Of a stretch of 37,500 bases of DNA, positions 1-11,070 are shown in pieces. A program made the translations under genes and the position numbers. The stretch spans positions 1 through 37,500 of the forward strand of contig JABUQX010065383.1 of NCBI GenBank assembly GCA_015478945.1, read 5' to 3'. Position 1 is the stretch's first letter. The number at the start of each line of letters is the position of its first letter. Source of the stretch: Trachelipus rathkii. Lineage: Eukaryota; Arthropoda; Malacostraca; Isopoda; Trachelipodidae. Under the pieces are notes generated by a model. It was not told the origin of the DNA and ran no database searches. It was given only the letters and a program-made list of their open reading frames with translations.

Positions 1-79
1 TTAGTCAAGCTAAGGACACCGGATAAGAACGACAAGCGCCCTTTTGCAATCTTTGCTCTCAGGGAATATACTAATTTGT

Positions 80-1310
80 GCAGGCTTCCATAGGGGTTGT
101 TTCAAATACCTTCGCTACACCAAACAAAGTGTAACGTTAGCATAAGGTGATTATAGGTTCTGAACCTATTACAGTTTTATTATGTATTTAACTTTGTCAT
201 ATGCAGGTTCAGTCCCCATAGTTTATTGCACAAGCATCTTTGAAATGTCCATAGGGACATCGTACCTTTATCCACTACCACTTCTTAAGATGTGGATTCC
301 ACGTTTAGTTTTTGATCTAGATTACTCCCTAAGATATTTGACTTCTAGATGGAAGGGTTAATTTAAGTGACATCACCTAATCTGGGGAGCGTGTATTTTC
401 ATGAGAGCTTCTCTTCCTGTGAGGGCACTACTACTGTTTTTTGCTTGGATTGATGTTTAGTTCCCTTTCCAAACATCCACTTTTGAGTAGATATATTGAT
501 GGCAGCATGTTAGCATAGAGTTTCTCATAAGAACTTCTATGTGTTTGCCTCTAATTATAAAATTTACATAAGGTCAATCCGCAGTATACCTTGTACCTGA
601 AAATCCGGATCTCACTGAGTTTGGTGAGGAGACTATCAATCAAATCAAACCATGGTTCCAATTTAAAATGGGGTGAAAGTCCCCTCCTTGGGGGGTCCAT
701 CCCCTCCCAGACTATCACAGTGACTCATCTCCACTCCCGTTCAGATCCAGTAATACTTGTTCTTCTTGTTCCCCAAAATTGCTTTTAATCCGCAGTCGTT
801 GAGGGTCCAAACGCCCTTGGAGGCGCGGCGGCATCCTCCATGGTCACCTGCATGGTGCTATCAAAAGCACCTCTCGCACATCCAGGAAACAGCAACATAC
901 CACGCACTTAACCTCCTTGTGAATCTACGTCTCTCCTTTCTCTATCTTAAGGATACTCAAGTCTATAATAAGTGCGCAACTGTTATGATATTATCATACC
1001 AGGATGGTCAGGTTATTACATTAATTAATACCAATATGATTTAAGATGGCATTTAATTTCTTTTGCATATCTGAAATTTTTCTACACCCTTATGTTGTGC
1101 TAGTCTAGACACCTTTTTCCATTGTTTTTCAAAACTAGAAATGATAAGTAAGACTTATAAGGTTTGATATGGATTACTTTGGGGTCAGAAACGTGGATTC
1201 CAGTACTCCCCGTCCTTGGAGGAAAAAACATTCACCCTTAACTTTCCTTCACTTAACAGTTATCATAATATTCTGAGGGAAATGGTATCTCAGATATACA
1301 CCAGGGAATA
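80..1310 (-). pseudogene. LINE reverse transcriptase palm and thumb, frame-broken
   Basis: Going down the minus strand, LVLKTMEKGV-like residues near 1,140-1,110 correspond to the SFLLKTLE motif. An FLDVRGAFDS-type block at about 896-851 carries the first catalytic Asp. TPQGG...PILNWN at about 699-651 is the conserved RGCPQGGVLSPLLWN block with several changes. YTAD at about 589-577 sits at the YADD catalytic box, with its second Asp lost. LEVKYLG.LDQKLN at about 350-302 is the thumb motif. LWGLNL and TTPMEA at about 230 and 100 match the region after it. Each piece is in a different frame from its neighbour. Downstream sequence, including any RNase H domain, is outside the window. Confidence 0.66.
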
Positions 1311-1599
1311 GTCTCAGTACCCATATCACACTTTCAATACACCATTCAGCAGCAGGAAGCAGAAACTCTTCCAATCCCCGTATGTTAAGACATCTATTAA
1401 AATAAAGGCTTAGGGAAATATAGCCAATCTTCCCTCCCAGGAGAATTTAATTATGGGTTCCGAATTAAGAATTTTTATTAAGGGCCTCAATTCTACCTAT
1501 CAGGGGAGAAGTATCTTCTAAAGTAAAAGACTTCCCGTCTATCTATTAGGTCTCATATCATCCACCATTAAATATATTAACTATCCTCCCCAGTCGTAC

Positions 1600-2010
1600 A
1601 ACTATTACATGTGCGGAAAGTGAATTGATGTTATTTTAAGTTTCACACTCAAGGTTTTCATCACTCGTGGTTCCTTTGTTTCAGATAAGCCGGTCTTTCT
1701 GATGAAGAGAAGTGTAGCCATACGCCATTCGTAAATTAGTCTTTTGAGAGCACTTTCATGTATTGAAGGCCGCGAGTTAACAGACTCTCGGCTCTCAAAT
1801 GCTATATCAACATACCGAGAATTATCCAATGAAAAGTTCCTTTTGGATTCATTCTAATGTATCCCTGTTATATTAGCGGTTAGGGCAGTTTTGTATGCTT
1901 CCCAATTTTATTTATCCCGCTTAGCTATATTGAAGAGTTTCCTGGTTTTAGATCTTAGAGTGGTTGGCTCTTGATTCCACCAGTGGACGCTTCTAGTTAT
2001 CCCTCTTTTT
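1600..2010 (-). pseudogene. LINE endonuclease-RT linker region
   Basis: Minus-strand translation gives RSVHWWNQE (about 1,992-1,966), then LRSKTRKLFNIAKR, NWEAYKTALTA (about 1,905-1,877) and, after a stop, further weakly matching sequence including a THFP-like end near 1,615. This Trp-Trp-Asn plus basic helix plus W-x-x-Y pattern is characteristic of the segment between endonuclease and reverse transcriptase in arthropod LINEs. About 40 residues survive with only one stop, so the copy is either moderately old or carries sequence errors rather than being ancient. Confidence 0.65.
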
Positions 2011-2289
2011 TTCAGAGGAGAATTATTATTATTAATGGAATCATTTGTATATTGATATTGCAGATTGGCTAGTCTTGGAATACATCTAGGATCCCTCGTA
2101 CAATCAAATCAAGTCCCTTCCATATCCCGAAACGCGCTTGTTTTACAGGAGCGTCGTTTAATACCACAGCCTACCAGTTTGTTAGCTATGAGCCGTATTC
2201 TCCGCTCCTCACCTCTACTACTGTCTTACAAAGCTCATATCCGAACCTGATGTTGTTCTCATGGTTCAGAATGAGATACTGTAGCCAGA

Positions 2290-2990
2290 CAATCACCAGT
2301 TTCGCAGATTGTATGCCACGGAGTTGGCTATTTATTAGGTCTAGGTCTACAGACCCCCTATATGTGTCTGTTCGATGTCGATGATATTGGAGCTTACTCG
2401 CGCCTCATTCACCACATCATATACCCTACTACTTGAGCCTAAGAATTATCCTAGAAATACACCTCACTCTATGTTTGATGTCCTTTTGCCTGCCCCTCAC
2501 AGGCGTGTACGATGGGCACTTGCAATCGCATCCAAACATGCAGTCCCTGCAGGTTCCCGATAGACAGGCTATCTGAGCAACCTGCTGGTCGAATTTCCTC
2601 CGTGTAGAGTGCTTCATTAGAGTCCCCGCAAAAGTCTGCGAGGCAATTACTACACATTCTCCTGCAACATCCACCGCGCGGCTTGCACCTTCTTAATATG
2701 AGAAGCTGCTATAGGTACCTTGTTGGTTGAAACTCCGGAATGGACAGGGCATTGACCTCACCACCGATGACCATCGCGCCGAACGAGGCGCGCCATGGTC
2801 CCGACAGTATACCGCAGCATTACCCATTCCCTGGTATTACTTTGATTTGTATCCTATCTTCCTCCACCCATGGCTCCTGTAGTGAGGGCCTAGTCTACTG
2901 GGCAGGCCTTCGCATCAAGGCTCCGGGCCGAGACGCATCAGTTGCTGCCTGGTTGCGTGGTGCAACCGTTAATTGCAAAGGCCACTCAGA
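2290..2990 (-). pseudogene. LINE endonuclease domain (exonuclease-endonuclease-phosphatase fold), frame-broken
   Basis: Minus-strand pieces match the order of LINE endonuclease motifs. About 2,978-2,951 encodes an LQ(I)N...LHH start, the usual LQINLHH opening. About 2,885-2,849 encodes LQEPWVEEDRI, which contains the catalytic Glu of the QEPW motif. About 2,620-2,570 resembles the TEEIR helix. About 2,533-2,440 reads CDCKCPSYT...RGRQKDIKHR...ILRL, equivalent to the C-D-x-N-A-H-H-x-x-W-G block, with the conserved Asn and His residues altered. About 2,414-2,376 reads NEARVSSNIIDI, equivalent to GNxPTF...VIDI. At least four frame changes are needed to link them. In an intact element this enzyme nicks target DNA for target-primed reverse transcription; this copy cannot be active. 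Confidence 0.62.
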
Positions 2991-3539
2991 TTGTCTTTCT
3001 AGTTGTCCATTTCTACTGCACGATTTTGGTTTGGGGGCTCCTGTACTTGATACACTGCCAAGCAAGCCGCTTGTCTGTTTGGCCTTCTCTCCCACTCTTC
3101 TGCAGTTTGTAATTTTCTTTCTTTTCAGCGCTCTGTGAACCAGAGGAGTGCTTACTTTGTCTTTATAGAGCCATAGGTTTACATCATTTTTCCTTCAGGA
3201 AATGTAGTCTCAGGTGAAGGCCCGTTCCGCCTAGATGGTGGGAGCCTACCTCCCCCCCTCGGGTTCCCAGCTTTTCCTCGTCTTCCTGAGTCCAACAGTT
3301 TTGCCAAATTTTAAATAGGCTGAGCAGATGGTTTTGGGCTCTCAGCCTTGGCAGTTTCAGAGTGTGCTGCGTCAGACGAAAGGACAGGTGCACAGAATCG
3401 CACCCTCTCGTTCGCTTTTAGGACTCACTCGTCAGTACTCTCAGGCCAAGGTTTCTGTCCTTTACAAAGGTTAGGATCTTATCGTTCCCATCCTTGGCAC
3501 CTATTACCTGGACGAGACCAGTCATGTACTAATGGTCAG

Positions 3540-4085
3540 AGGGATTTCATCCCTCCACTGTCCTTAAGGTCTGACCCCTCCCAAGCGTTTAGTTGCTCCC
3601 AACAACGGAGTTTCGAGCCACTCAGCTGTGCCTCGTCATTCCGCAGTTGAAGACTGCACCCACACCTGGTTTGAACGGATAGAGCCAGTGCCTTTGGCTG
3701 TGGTGGTTTGATCGCCAACCCTAAGCCTCTCCAAGATCCATCGCCCAGGATTCCTTCTTGTATGCGCCATTGATTGTTCCAATATGTCAAGATTTCTTGT
3801 GGATAGTCTTTAGCGACTATTCCTATTCTAATTGTATTTGATGTGGTGGGACTTGAGGTAGCGTGGGCGCTGCGCTCCCTTTCCTAGCCTCCAGTCACTA
3901 GGTTTCATTTGGCACCCCCCACCTGGCGTAGAGTCATCTACAAGGCGCACAGTCGTTTTTAACCGCGGTGGGACGGGCCCAAAAGGCACGAGAGCCAGTT
4001 TGCGGGCCTCTGAAGGATCGTGCCCGTTCTTCACCAGCCACCTATATCTTCTTCTGGCCGCGCTGAAAGGCGCGCGCATTGTTAG
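3540..4085 (-). pseudogene. DUF4780-like first ORF of the LINE (fragment)
   Basis: The minus-strand reading from 4,079 starts with a basic segment, SAARRRYRWLVKNGHDPSEA, of the kind found near the N-terminus of retroelement-linked arthropod proteins. Next come a basic/Pro region with a DDSTPGGG stretch and then, after a frame change near 3,830, IRIGIVAKDYPQEILT and IQEAILG. These match the start of DUF4780 (a pattern like VKVAI.P..YP...LT....IQEAIL). A later FKPG motif, Cys-containing NDEAQ and EWLE-like pieces near 3,610-3,680 fit the next part of that domain, in shifted frames. DUF4780 proteins have no proven role and are frequent beside retrotransposon polymerases. I infer the same association here because the endonuclease lies just downstream. 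The start codon at 4,079 is only the first Met in the open stretch, and the true start could lie upstream. Confidence 0.5.
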
Positions 4086-4500
4086 ATTTGGAGCTTTCTT
4101 AGGATAGACTCTCGATATTAAGATGTTGCTAACCCCTAATGGGGTCGCAGCAGCTCAGGTTGGATTCCTCTTCCACCCCCCACATGACAGGGACTGTAAG
4201 CCCTTTTTCAGTTGAGGTTTCGGGGGAATACCAAAGAAGGCTTGAGTGCTTTTTGGGCTATGTATACAACATATATATACTTATATATATCATATATATA
4301 TATATTATTCATATACTTATATATACTATATACCATATATAAATACTATATATAATAATATATCTATATATATATAACCCCCCACCCCCATACACACTAT
4401 ACAACCCCACTATACCCATATACATATATTCCACTACTATCATATACATAATATACTATAGTATATCTATTATATCAGCTAACCTATATATTATAAATAT
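4086..4500. repeat. Short unique stretch and (TA)-rich microsatellite
   Basis: Positions 4,086-4,260 show no gene. From about 4,262 to 4,375 the sequence is an imperfect TA array, followed by a C-rich break (4,376-4,410) and more TA/TAC sequence to 4,500. It separates the LINE from the large inverted repeat. Confidence 0.85.
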
Positions 4501-4559
4501 GTTATTCTATTTCTATTTATTCTTAATTCTTACATACACTTTTTCCCAGCTTGAGACGC

Positions 4560-5060
4560 GGGTAGTGTACGCTACAGCCTCATCTCATCACTCACCCTTC
4601 CCTCATCTCGCCTCCACCCACTCCTTCACACAGCCCCACTACTATTCTTACGCAACATCCACCCTATCCCACTCCTCTCCCACTCATCCCTCCTCCCTCT
4701 CACTACATCCTTCCTTATTCATCCATTCCACCTCCTTCTTGCTCTCACACCTTTCATCTCATTCCCTAATCCTCCTCTCGCACTCCCAAACCTATCCTAA
4801 CCACTTCTTCTGTTCCCCCATTCTCACTAGATGCCCATACCCATCTTAACATTCCCTTCTCCGCTCTTCCACCAAAACTATTCCTCCAGTCACATCTCTC
4901 CTCACCACCCCTCCTCATTCCCTAATCTCTCCCTTCTAGCTTACCCAACCCAACAAACGGTCATCTAAACACTCACTTCATTTGTAAATACTTCAACTTC
5001 ATTGCCTGGACCATGGCATTCCAACCCACGTTTCACCCCATCAACAACACCTGATATTTA
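4560..5060 (+). repeat. Pyrimidine (C/T)-rich block, outer left arm
   Basis: Dominated by short C/T runs (CTCC, CACTC, TTCC) with some A and very little G. The 116-residue Ser/His/Pro/Leu-rich open stretch here (4,499-4,849) follows from this composition. The end of the block, with CATTGCCTGG and CACGTTTCAC, has a clear mirrored counterpart at 16,800-16,840. Confidence 0.7.
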
Positions 5061-5064
5061 CATT

Positions 5065-5292
5065 AAATATTTTTTCAAACATACTATAATATATTATATT
5101 AACTATATATCATAAATATATATATATACTATAAACTAACTATCTATATAATATATATTAATAATAATATACTATATATATTATATATATATATTACTAA
5201 TATAATATATATACAAATTATATATATAATATACTAATATAACTAACTATATATATATATATACTCTATAATATAGATGTATATATATATAT
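5065..5292. repeat. (TA)-rich microsatellite, left arm
   Basis: Imperfect TA/TAA array. A TA-poorer but AT-rich counterpart lies at about 16,570-16,745 in the right arm. Confidence 0.85.
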
Positions 5293-6259
5293 AAAGTAGT
5301 ATTCGGAGGCAAACATTTGGTCGAACCACCCTTTTCGATATGAACGAATAGAGGTTATAGGTCTGAAAACTTGGAATATAATCTATATACTGTGATAACT
5401 GATCAACAGGCGAGGTTTTGGTCTGACACTAGGTCAAACCCTCCTTAGGGGAGGGTCACCAAATAACCGAGGGTGAGAAGAACTGATATTTAGGTTACAG
5501 CTCTTTTTTGCGGATCTGAGCGACCTGATAATAAGCCTAACGAGAGTATAAGTGTTCGAGCGTGAATGACGATAAATCATCTCGTCGCATGACGAATCGA
5601 TTTACGTCAGCGCGCGAGAAGCGCGCGACGAGCACATACACATAATTCACCATTAGCCACCATTAATTATTTATTATTTAATTCCAATGAAGCAGTGATC
5701 CGAAGGGGACTCACTTCTAGAGTTGTTTTTTTAACCCTCTGACGCCTGCTTCAGCTGATCTCCGAGTTCTGCATGTATAGTGCAGATCCTGCACGCGTTC
5801 CCGCACCGCCCCGCCCAGCAATCTCTGGCTCGACAATAAATCTATATAAGTAGAGTTATCGCATCGATCTTAAATTTGGAGGGATGTGTTAGAAACACTA
5901 GGGCGAGGCTACACTTGTTAGTAAATACGATGCTTACGTCCCGCACAGTGGTGTCCCCGAAATGAGACAACCACCCCCTTTAAAATCGATACGTGGGCTC
6001 GCTAATTGGTATAAATATTGTGGTGAGAGGATTCCAGACTTGACTTTCAATAGAAAGACTTGAGTAGTTCGGAATTGATGAGTCTCGTCCTGACCCAATC
6101 CACGGAGCTGCAGCCACTGCCGGTGCCTAGTTCAAAACATCTCGTAATACCAACAATGTTTGATGTGCTTATCACTCGTCTTTCGGATCTCGTAGCATTT
6201 CGAAATAATGGTTTCCACAAACCATCAGAAAAAAATAAATCATAAATATATAACACTGA

Positions 6260-7150
6260 ATAAATAAATAAAGCATTTCTTATTCTTTTTGGTTTTAACC
6301 TCTACACATTTACGTTTTACATTACCCTAACAGCACGTAACATAAACTAAATTCAAGCCACAATCAATACCATTCTGTCCAGTTGTGATCTATTGATCTA
6401 AAGATTCAGGTCAAATTTTTCACTCCAAATTGTCCTGTTTTACATACCTAACTAGCCAGTATAATCAGTAAATAAAGCAAAAAACCTGCATAATCTGTCA
6501 TCTGTGATCCCATTGAGTCTTCATTCGAAATATCTACCTATGATCTATTTGACATCTATTGATCTCACTTAGATCTATTGATTAAGGTCAAAATTCTCTT
6601 TAGCATAAAATTGGTTCAGTTTCTAACATACCCTACCCCAGCAGTAAAATCACGTAAACTCAACCCGCAACCAACCTCTACCCCCTCGCTGTCCAGATCA
6701 TCAGATCTATTGATTCTCCTTGCATGCTAATTGATAGTCAATTTTTTACTGAACATATTCGTCATGCTTTTAACACTAACCCTAAAGCAGATAACTCAGC
6801 TACATACAACGCCATCAACCTACCTGCCTGCCGCTCATGATCTACATCTGACTCAATTGATCTATTCTGATCTCATGTGATCCATTTGATCTAGGTCAAA
6901 TTTTTTACTCCAAATTGTCATAGACTTTACATACTAAAGCAGCTAACTCAGCTAATAATCAAGCCCTCGCAACCCTACCCTCAAACTCGTCATCATGATC
7001 TATTGAATCTATTTGATTATTGATCCTCACTTTCGATCTTTGACTCCTATTGATTCACAGGTCAACTTTTTAAACTAAATTTGTAACGTTTTACCATTAC
7101 CCTCAAACTCAAGTCAAATCAGTAAAATGCAACTACCATACCTCCACCCT
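6260..7150 (+). repeat. Minisatellite-like array, unit about 160 bp, left arm
   Basis: A unit with one or more GATCTATTGATC-like motifs followed by GTCAAATTTTTT, then AAATTGT and TTTTAC..TACCC, then a C/A-rich tail, recurs with GTCA at 6,410, 6,587, 6,737, 6,895 and 7,061. That is a period of about 150-177 bp. A partial sixth copy precedes these at about 6,285-6,400. Copies differ a good deal from each other. No coding potential is seen. The same unit occurs in inverse orientation at 15,050-15,860. Confidence 0.72.
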
Positions 7151-10100
7151 CCCGTTCATATCTTGTCTCATTGATTCAACGTTCACATTCGAGTATCATC
7201 TACATTTGGCCATAAACATAACATAAAATCAGGTTTCTTTTATACAAAGATCAATCAATATGTTGACGGTAACAAAGTTTTCTACATCTAGGAAAAGCTT
7301 GCTTAGCACCCTTCTGACAATACCGAGGATAATATACACAAGACCAAAACATGAACATGGCCTATCAACAAAGTTAACACACTTAACAAAGTAAACGTAC
7401 TAATCATAACAAGCAATACAGGACGCTACACTACCCATCTATCTCATACTTTTTGTCAAAGCATTACCTCTCTCAACATACAACAATGTTATTTATATTC
7501 CAACATCGGTAATTCAATCCATTAACTAAAATTATCACAAATCCTGGTTATTAATTCTTCGTTTCCCAACGATCGTTATACTTCTCTAACGCTAATAAGT
7601 CGTTTCACACTCACATTTAAAGCTAACATGACGTCACATTGACACCTAAGAGAATAATGTACAAAGACAAACCTACACCACAACTTACTAACACCACCAT
7701 AACTACTGTTAAAATAACAAAGTCCAATCTAACACCCAAGTAAGACACGTAACTACCACCACTGCAGCAACACGGCTAACCACTATTCTTACTTTTCACA
7801 CACAGGATATCTAACCTACATAATTAATACGGACTTAAATACTTTACACTGACTACAGCCACCATTAGCAAAAATGTTATCACTTACAACCTTAGCGCTT
7901 AATTATCAATACTCGATATAACCATAACACGATATCATACCTCTAAAACCAGTAATCAAGGCTGATCTTCTCCACACTCATACAGCTATACTTCGGATTG
8001 TAACATGAACTAAGAAAATAAATGTATTGTTTAAACAAAAAAATGTTTAACTCTAACATAAAACTACATACACTATCTTGGGTTAAAGCACAAACAACCG
8101 TAAAGTTTACCCAATACTGTAAAGCTCAACACTACTGATCATAAACAATACTTAACACCATCAACAACGTACAGCACGTATTCTACACCTTTCATTAATC
8201 AAAATATTGAAAGACTGAAAGAGAGATAATGGGAAGAACGTGAACGTTTTCATTTTTATACAAGTACTTATACATTATAATCATCTGAGAATATAATAAA
8301 GAATACTAAATCATAAAAACACAATATCAATACCAATAAAAAAACATGTTTATTTTAAAATAATATTAAATCTCATATAATCAGAGGAACATAGGAACTT
8401 TCAAAGTTGGGTAAAAGATTTTCTATATATCACTCTATAAATAATTCAACACACAGCTTTATTGAAAGGACTGTAGCTATAAAATGCCTTCAGCAGCATA
8501 CCCATTTTCAGTCTATACTTTTGATTTCAGCAGCAACATCATTCTCTCATACAAAACGCGTAATTCATCCAAGCTGATCTAGTTATTAGAAGCATTCCTG
8601 TATATCAGTATCATACGGGAACAACATCGTTTTGGTCGTAAATATCATCAGATTGATCGACGTGTGCTTATAAGTATTCGTCCCTCTAAGATATGAAGTC
8701 CAACATCCAGTGTAAGATCGAATGTTAATATACTCGTTTTTTATTTTAAGCATGGCTGTAATTTTTCAGATGTTATCCGAACTGTGGAAAAAACCTATGA
8801 CTGTAATGTACTGAGAGGTCACACCACCATCAGCTAGTGGTTTCAGTAGTTGCGTACACTCTAAGGGTTTGACCATAAGAGCCGTCACACGACGAGCAAC
8901 ACAACGCTATCTATTTAGAACCTCTCCGATATATCTTCTCAGCTACGATATTTCACTGCTAGTCCGATATACCGCGATGACATCAGCATTTATCCTCTAT
9001 CCATTCTGCTGCAATATTGATGATCTTGCTGAACTCTTCAACACAAATGAATAAGTTAATTATATGAGCCTCTGGATAGCTCCCCTCATCTAAACACAAT
9101 ACAAACCACCCAGATCAAGCAGTGTAATCGGTATCATAACTCGGTTGACGATTAAAATATAAATGAACAATACGTTGGGGATAACGAAGCTCCTCGTGAA
9201 AAAAAATCAACAACAGGTTTAGAGATGCAGAGAATGATGCATCGCTACCAAAAAAACAAGGCGAACAGGACTGCTACCTACCCTGACGGAATAGTCATGC
9301 GTAAAAACCATTACATGTATTAGAGATTCTTTCTTTCAACGAATCAAGAGACAGTAAACAAGCATAAACGAGTGACGTAACGACCATATCACACTTCAAG
9401 AGGGTTCATAATCATTACTCGTTAGAACCACAACAACAGAACAACAACACAAAACACAACAGACACTACACAAAACACCAACACACCAACAACAACAATA
9501 CTAGTACGACCAATGAAGTTTCTCTTATATACTACATCAATCGAATATGTGCTTAACGTAACACGCTGTTTTCACATCTACAAAGCTAACATAGCACATC
9601 GACCAGCACAAACAGAATCATATTAGTCAACACTGGGCAACACACACTTGACACACTTCACGAACATCAACCCAAGAATAAACTATTAACATTAAACTTC
9701 GCCCTTAACAAACAAGTAACCTACATTAACATTCATAATACAACGTACATATATCACACTTTTCTTCAAAGCATACTTTCTAAAATATCAATGATTTAAT
9801 TCCTCTACATTGCAAGTCACGTAATATCTTAACAAAAATTTTAGCACTACACCATTAGCAGTCTAAAGCATTATACCTAGACAATAATTCTTAGGCTAAG
9901 ACGTAACGAACAATTGTACATCCCACTATCCGGGTCATATTTTATACAAAAAAATATAACTTTCATAGACTCTCGTCTAAATATCATAATACCAACGAAT
10001 AACACTCGAAACATATTACAAGTATTACAACCGTCAATAACTATAGGACATCTAACATAAAAAAAAATTATAGTAATACTCCTGAAAAGGTACCCACATA

Positions 10101-11054
10101 TATACAATAAGTATGGCTTTGAATAACAATATTCACAGTAAAGGGTAAATAGTATTACCTTTGACTTTTAAGTCAGTAATTCAATAAATAAGTTAACTAA
10201 AACCACGATTCTCTGATACAGTACCTATTCCTATTCCTTATCTACTGTCTTGATATAGTAGTCTTCACTCTGACCTGTTTGGTGTATTTCAGAGACTCTA
10301 TATTTTAGCAGTGTTATTTCTTGGATATCAGAGCTCAGGCAGATAAGACTGTATGGATGGATCTCTAGCAAAGTGACGACTCTACAACAGTAAACCATGC
10401 CATGTTCATCTCGAGTATGAATATGATCACTATTCATCATAAGTGCAACACGGTATTGAGTAAATGTTAACACATCATCTTTGAACTTGAAATAGTATGA
10501 CACCTTAGATACTAACAATCTTTAAGGGCAAACCTAGACGGAATTTTGGACTCAGCTCAAAACTTAACACTAGGATATCAAGATATCTCTATTAGACACG
10601 ATCATCTGTGCTAAGATCGTATTACAGAGTTATTGATTAAAATACTCATCATTTCTTTCATCAGCAAGTAGATGGCATATGATGTATTTCCACCTACACT
10701 GTCCATAGATAATATTTAACATAACGTACATAACATTACGAATTAAACAGGTTTCATTAAGCACCCACAGAGATATCATTAAAGCAAACCATACATAACC
10801 CGAGAGAAAACCCTAGGGTATGCGCGCCCTCTTGACAAGGAGTGTGAATCTTAGAGAGGGGGTGATCACCCACCGAAGCGCTAACGCGGGCTCTCCTACT
10901 GATACTCTCTACGCTAGTTTCTAGATTCCAGGCATAGAATACCAGAAATATAGATTCTTGCTCTTTAGTAAGAATTGAGAGCATTTAGAGTAAATCAAAC
11001 TTAATAGACATTGACTGAATCTTCACTGCCTAAACATCTCTTTAATTATTAACG
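7150..11054 (+). other. Inner left arm, no recognisable gene
   Basis: The plus strand is A/C-rich and G-poor, for example ACAACAACAC runs at 9,430-9,510. Open stretches do not exceed about 95 codons and match nothing I know. The 95-residue minus-strand stretch at 10,231-10,518 is the least repetitive and could be a remnant of coding sequence, but I cannot name it. Confidence 0.5.
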
Positions 11055-11070
11055 GAATATTAACATATTC
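11055..11070. repeat. Small hairpin at the palindrome centre
   Basis: GAATAT (11,055-11,060) and ATATTC (11,065-11,070) are separated by TAAC. Its midpoint, 11,062.5, coincides with the centre predicted from anchors many kilobases away. The flanks then share ATTGACTGA in inverse orientation. A 6-bp stem alone is common in AT-rich DNA; its position is what makes it notable. Confidence 0.5.

Larger units (their letters stand above)
1..4085 (-). mobile_element. Non-LTR retrotransposon (LINE), broken, 3' end off the left edge
   Basis: Reading the minus strand from 4,085 towards 1, fragments of a LINE appear in the expected order: a DUF4780-like first ORF (4,085-3,540), an AP-type endonuclease (about 2,990-2,290), the endonuclease-RT linker (about 2,010-1,600), the reverse transcriptase palm (about 1,310-560) and the thumb (about 480-80). 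The reading frame changes many times, so no long ORF survives, yet short stretches of up to 30-40 residues stay recognisable. The order of domains is what makes the call convincing. The palm and thumb style resembles the LOA/I/Jockey group, but I cannot resolve the clade. No poly(A) or 3' UTR is visible because the element continues past position 1. The 5' boundary is somewhere between 4,085 and the TA array at 4,262. Confidence 0.72.

Noticed and set aside
2740..3138. 132-codon plus-strand open frame
   Set aside because: The same bases on the minus strand encode recognisable endonuclease motifs (LQEPW and others), so the plus frame is a shadow.
4499..4849. 116-codon Ser/His/Pro-rich open frame
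   Set aside because: Product of a C/T-rich repeat block that has a mirrored, non-coding counterpart in the right arm.
6047..6256. Overlapping plus and minus frames of 61-69 codons
   Set aside because: Both lie in a low-information part of the palindrome arm; neither shows a motif.
6260..7150. CRISPR-like array
   Set aside because: The units are about 160 bp, diverged throughout, without constant short repeats and unique spacers; the context is eukaryotic.
10801..10910. GC-richer island inside the palindrome centre as a possible promoter or CpG element
   Set aside because: Too short and without any initiator, TATA context or adjacent gene that could be supported.
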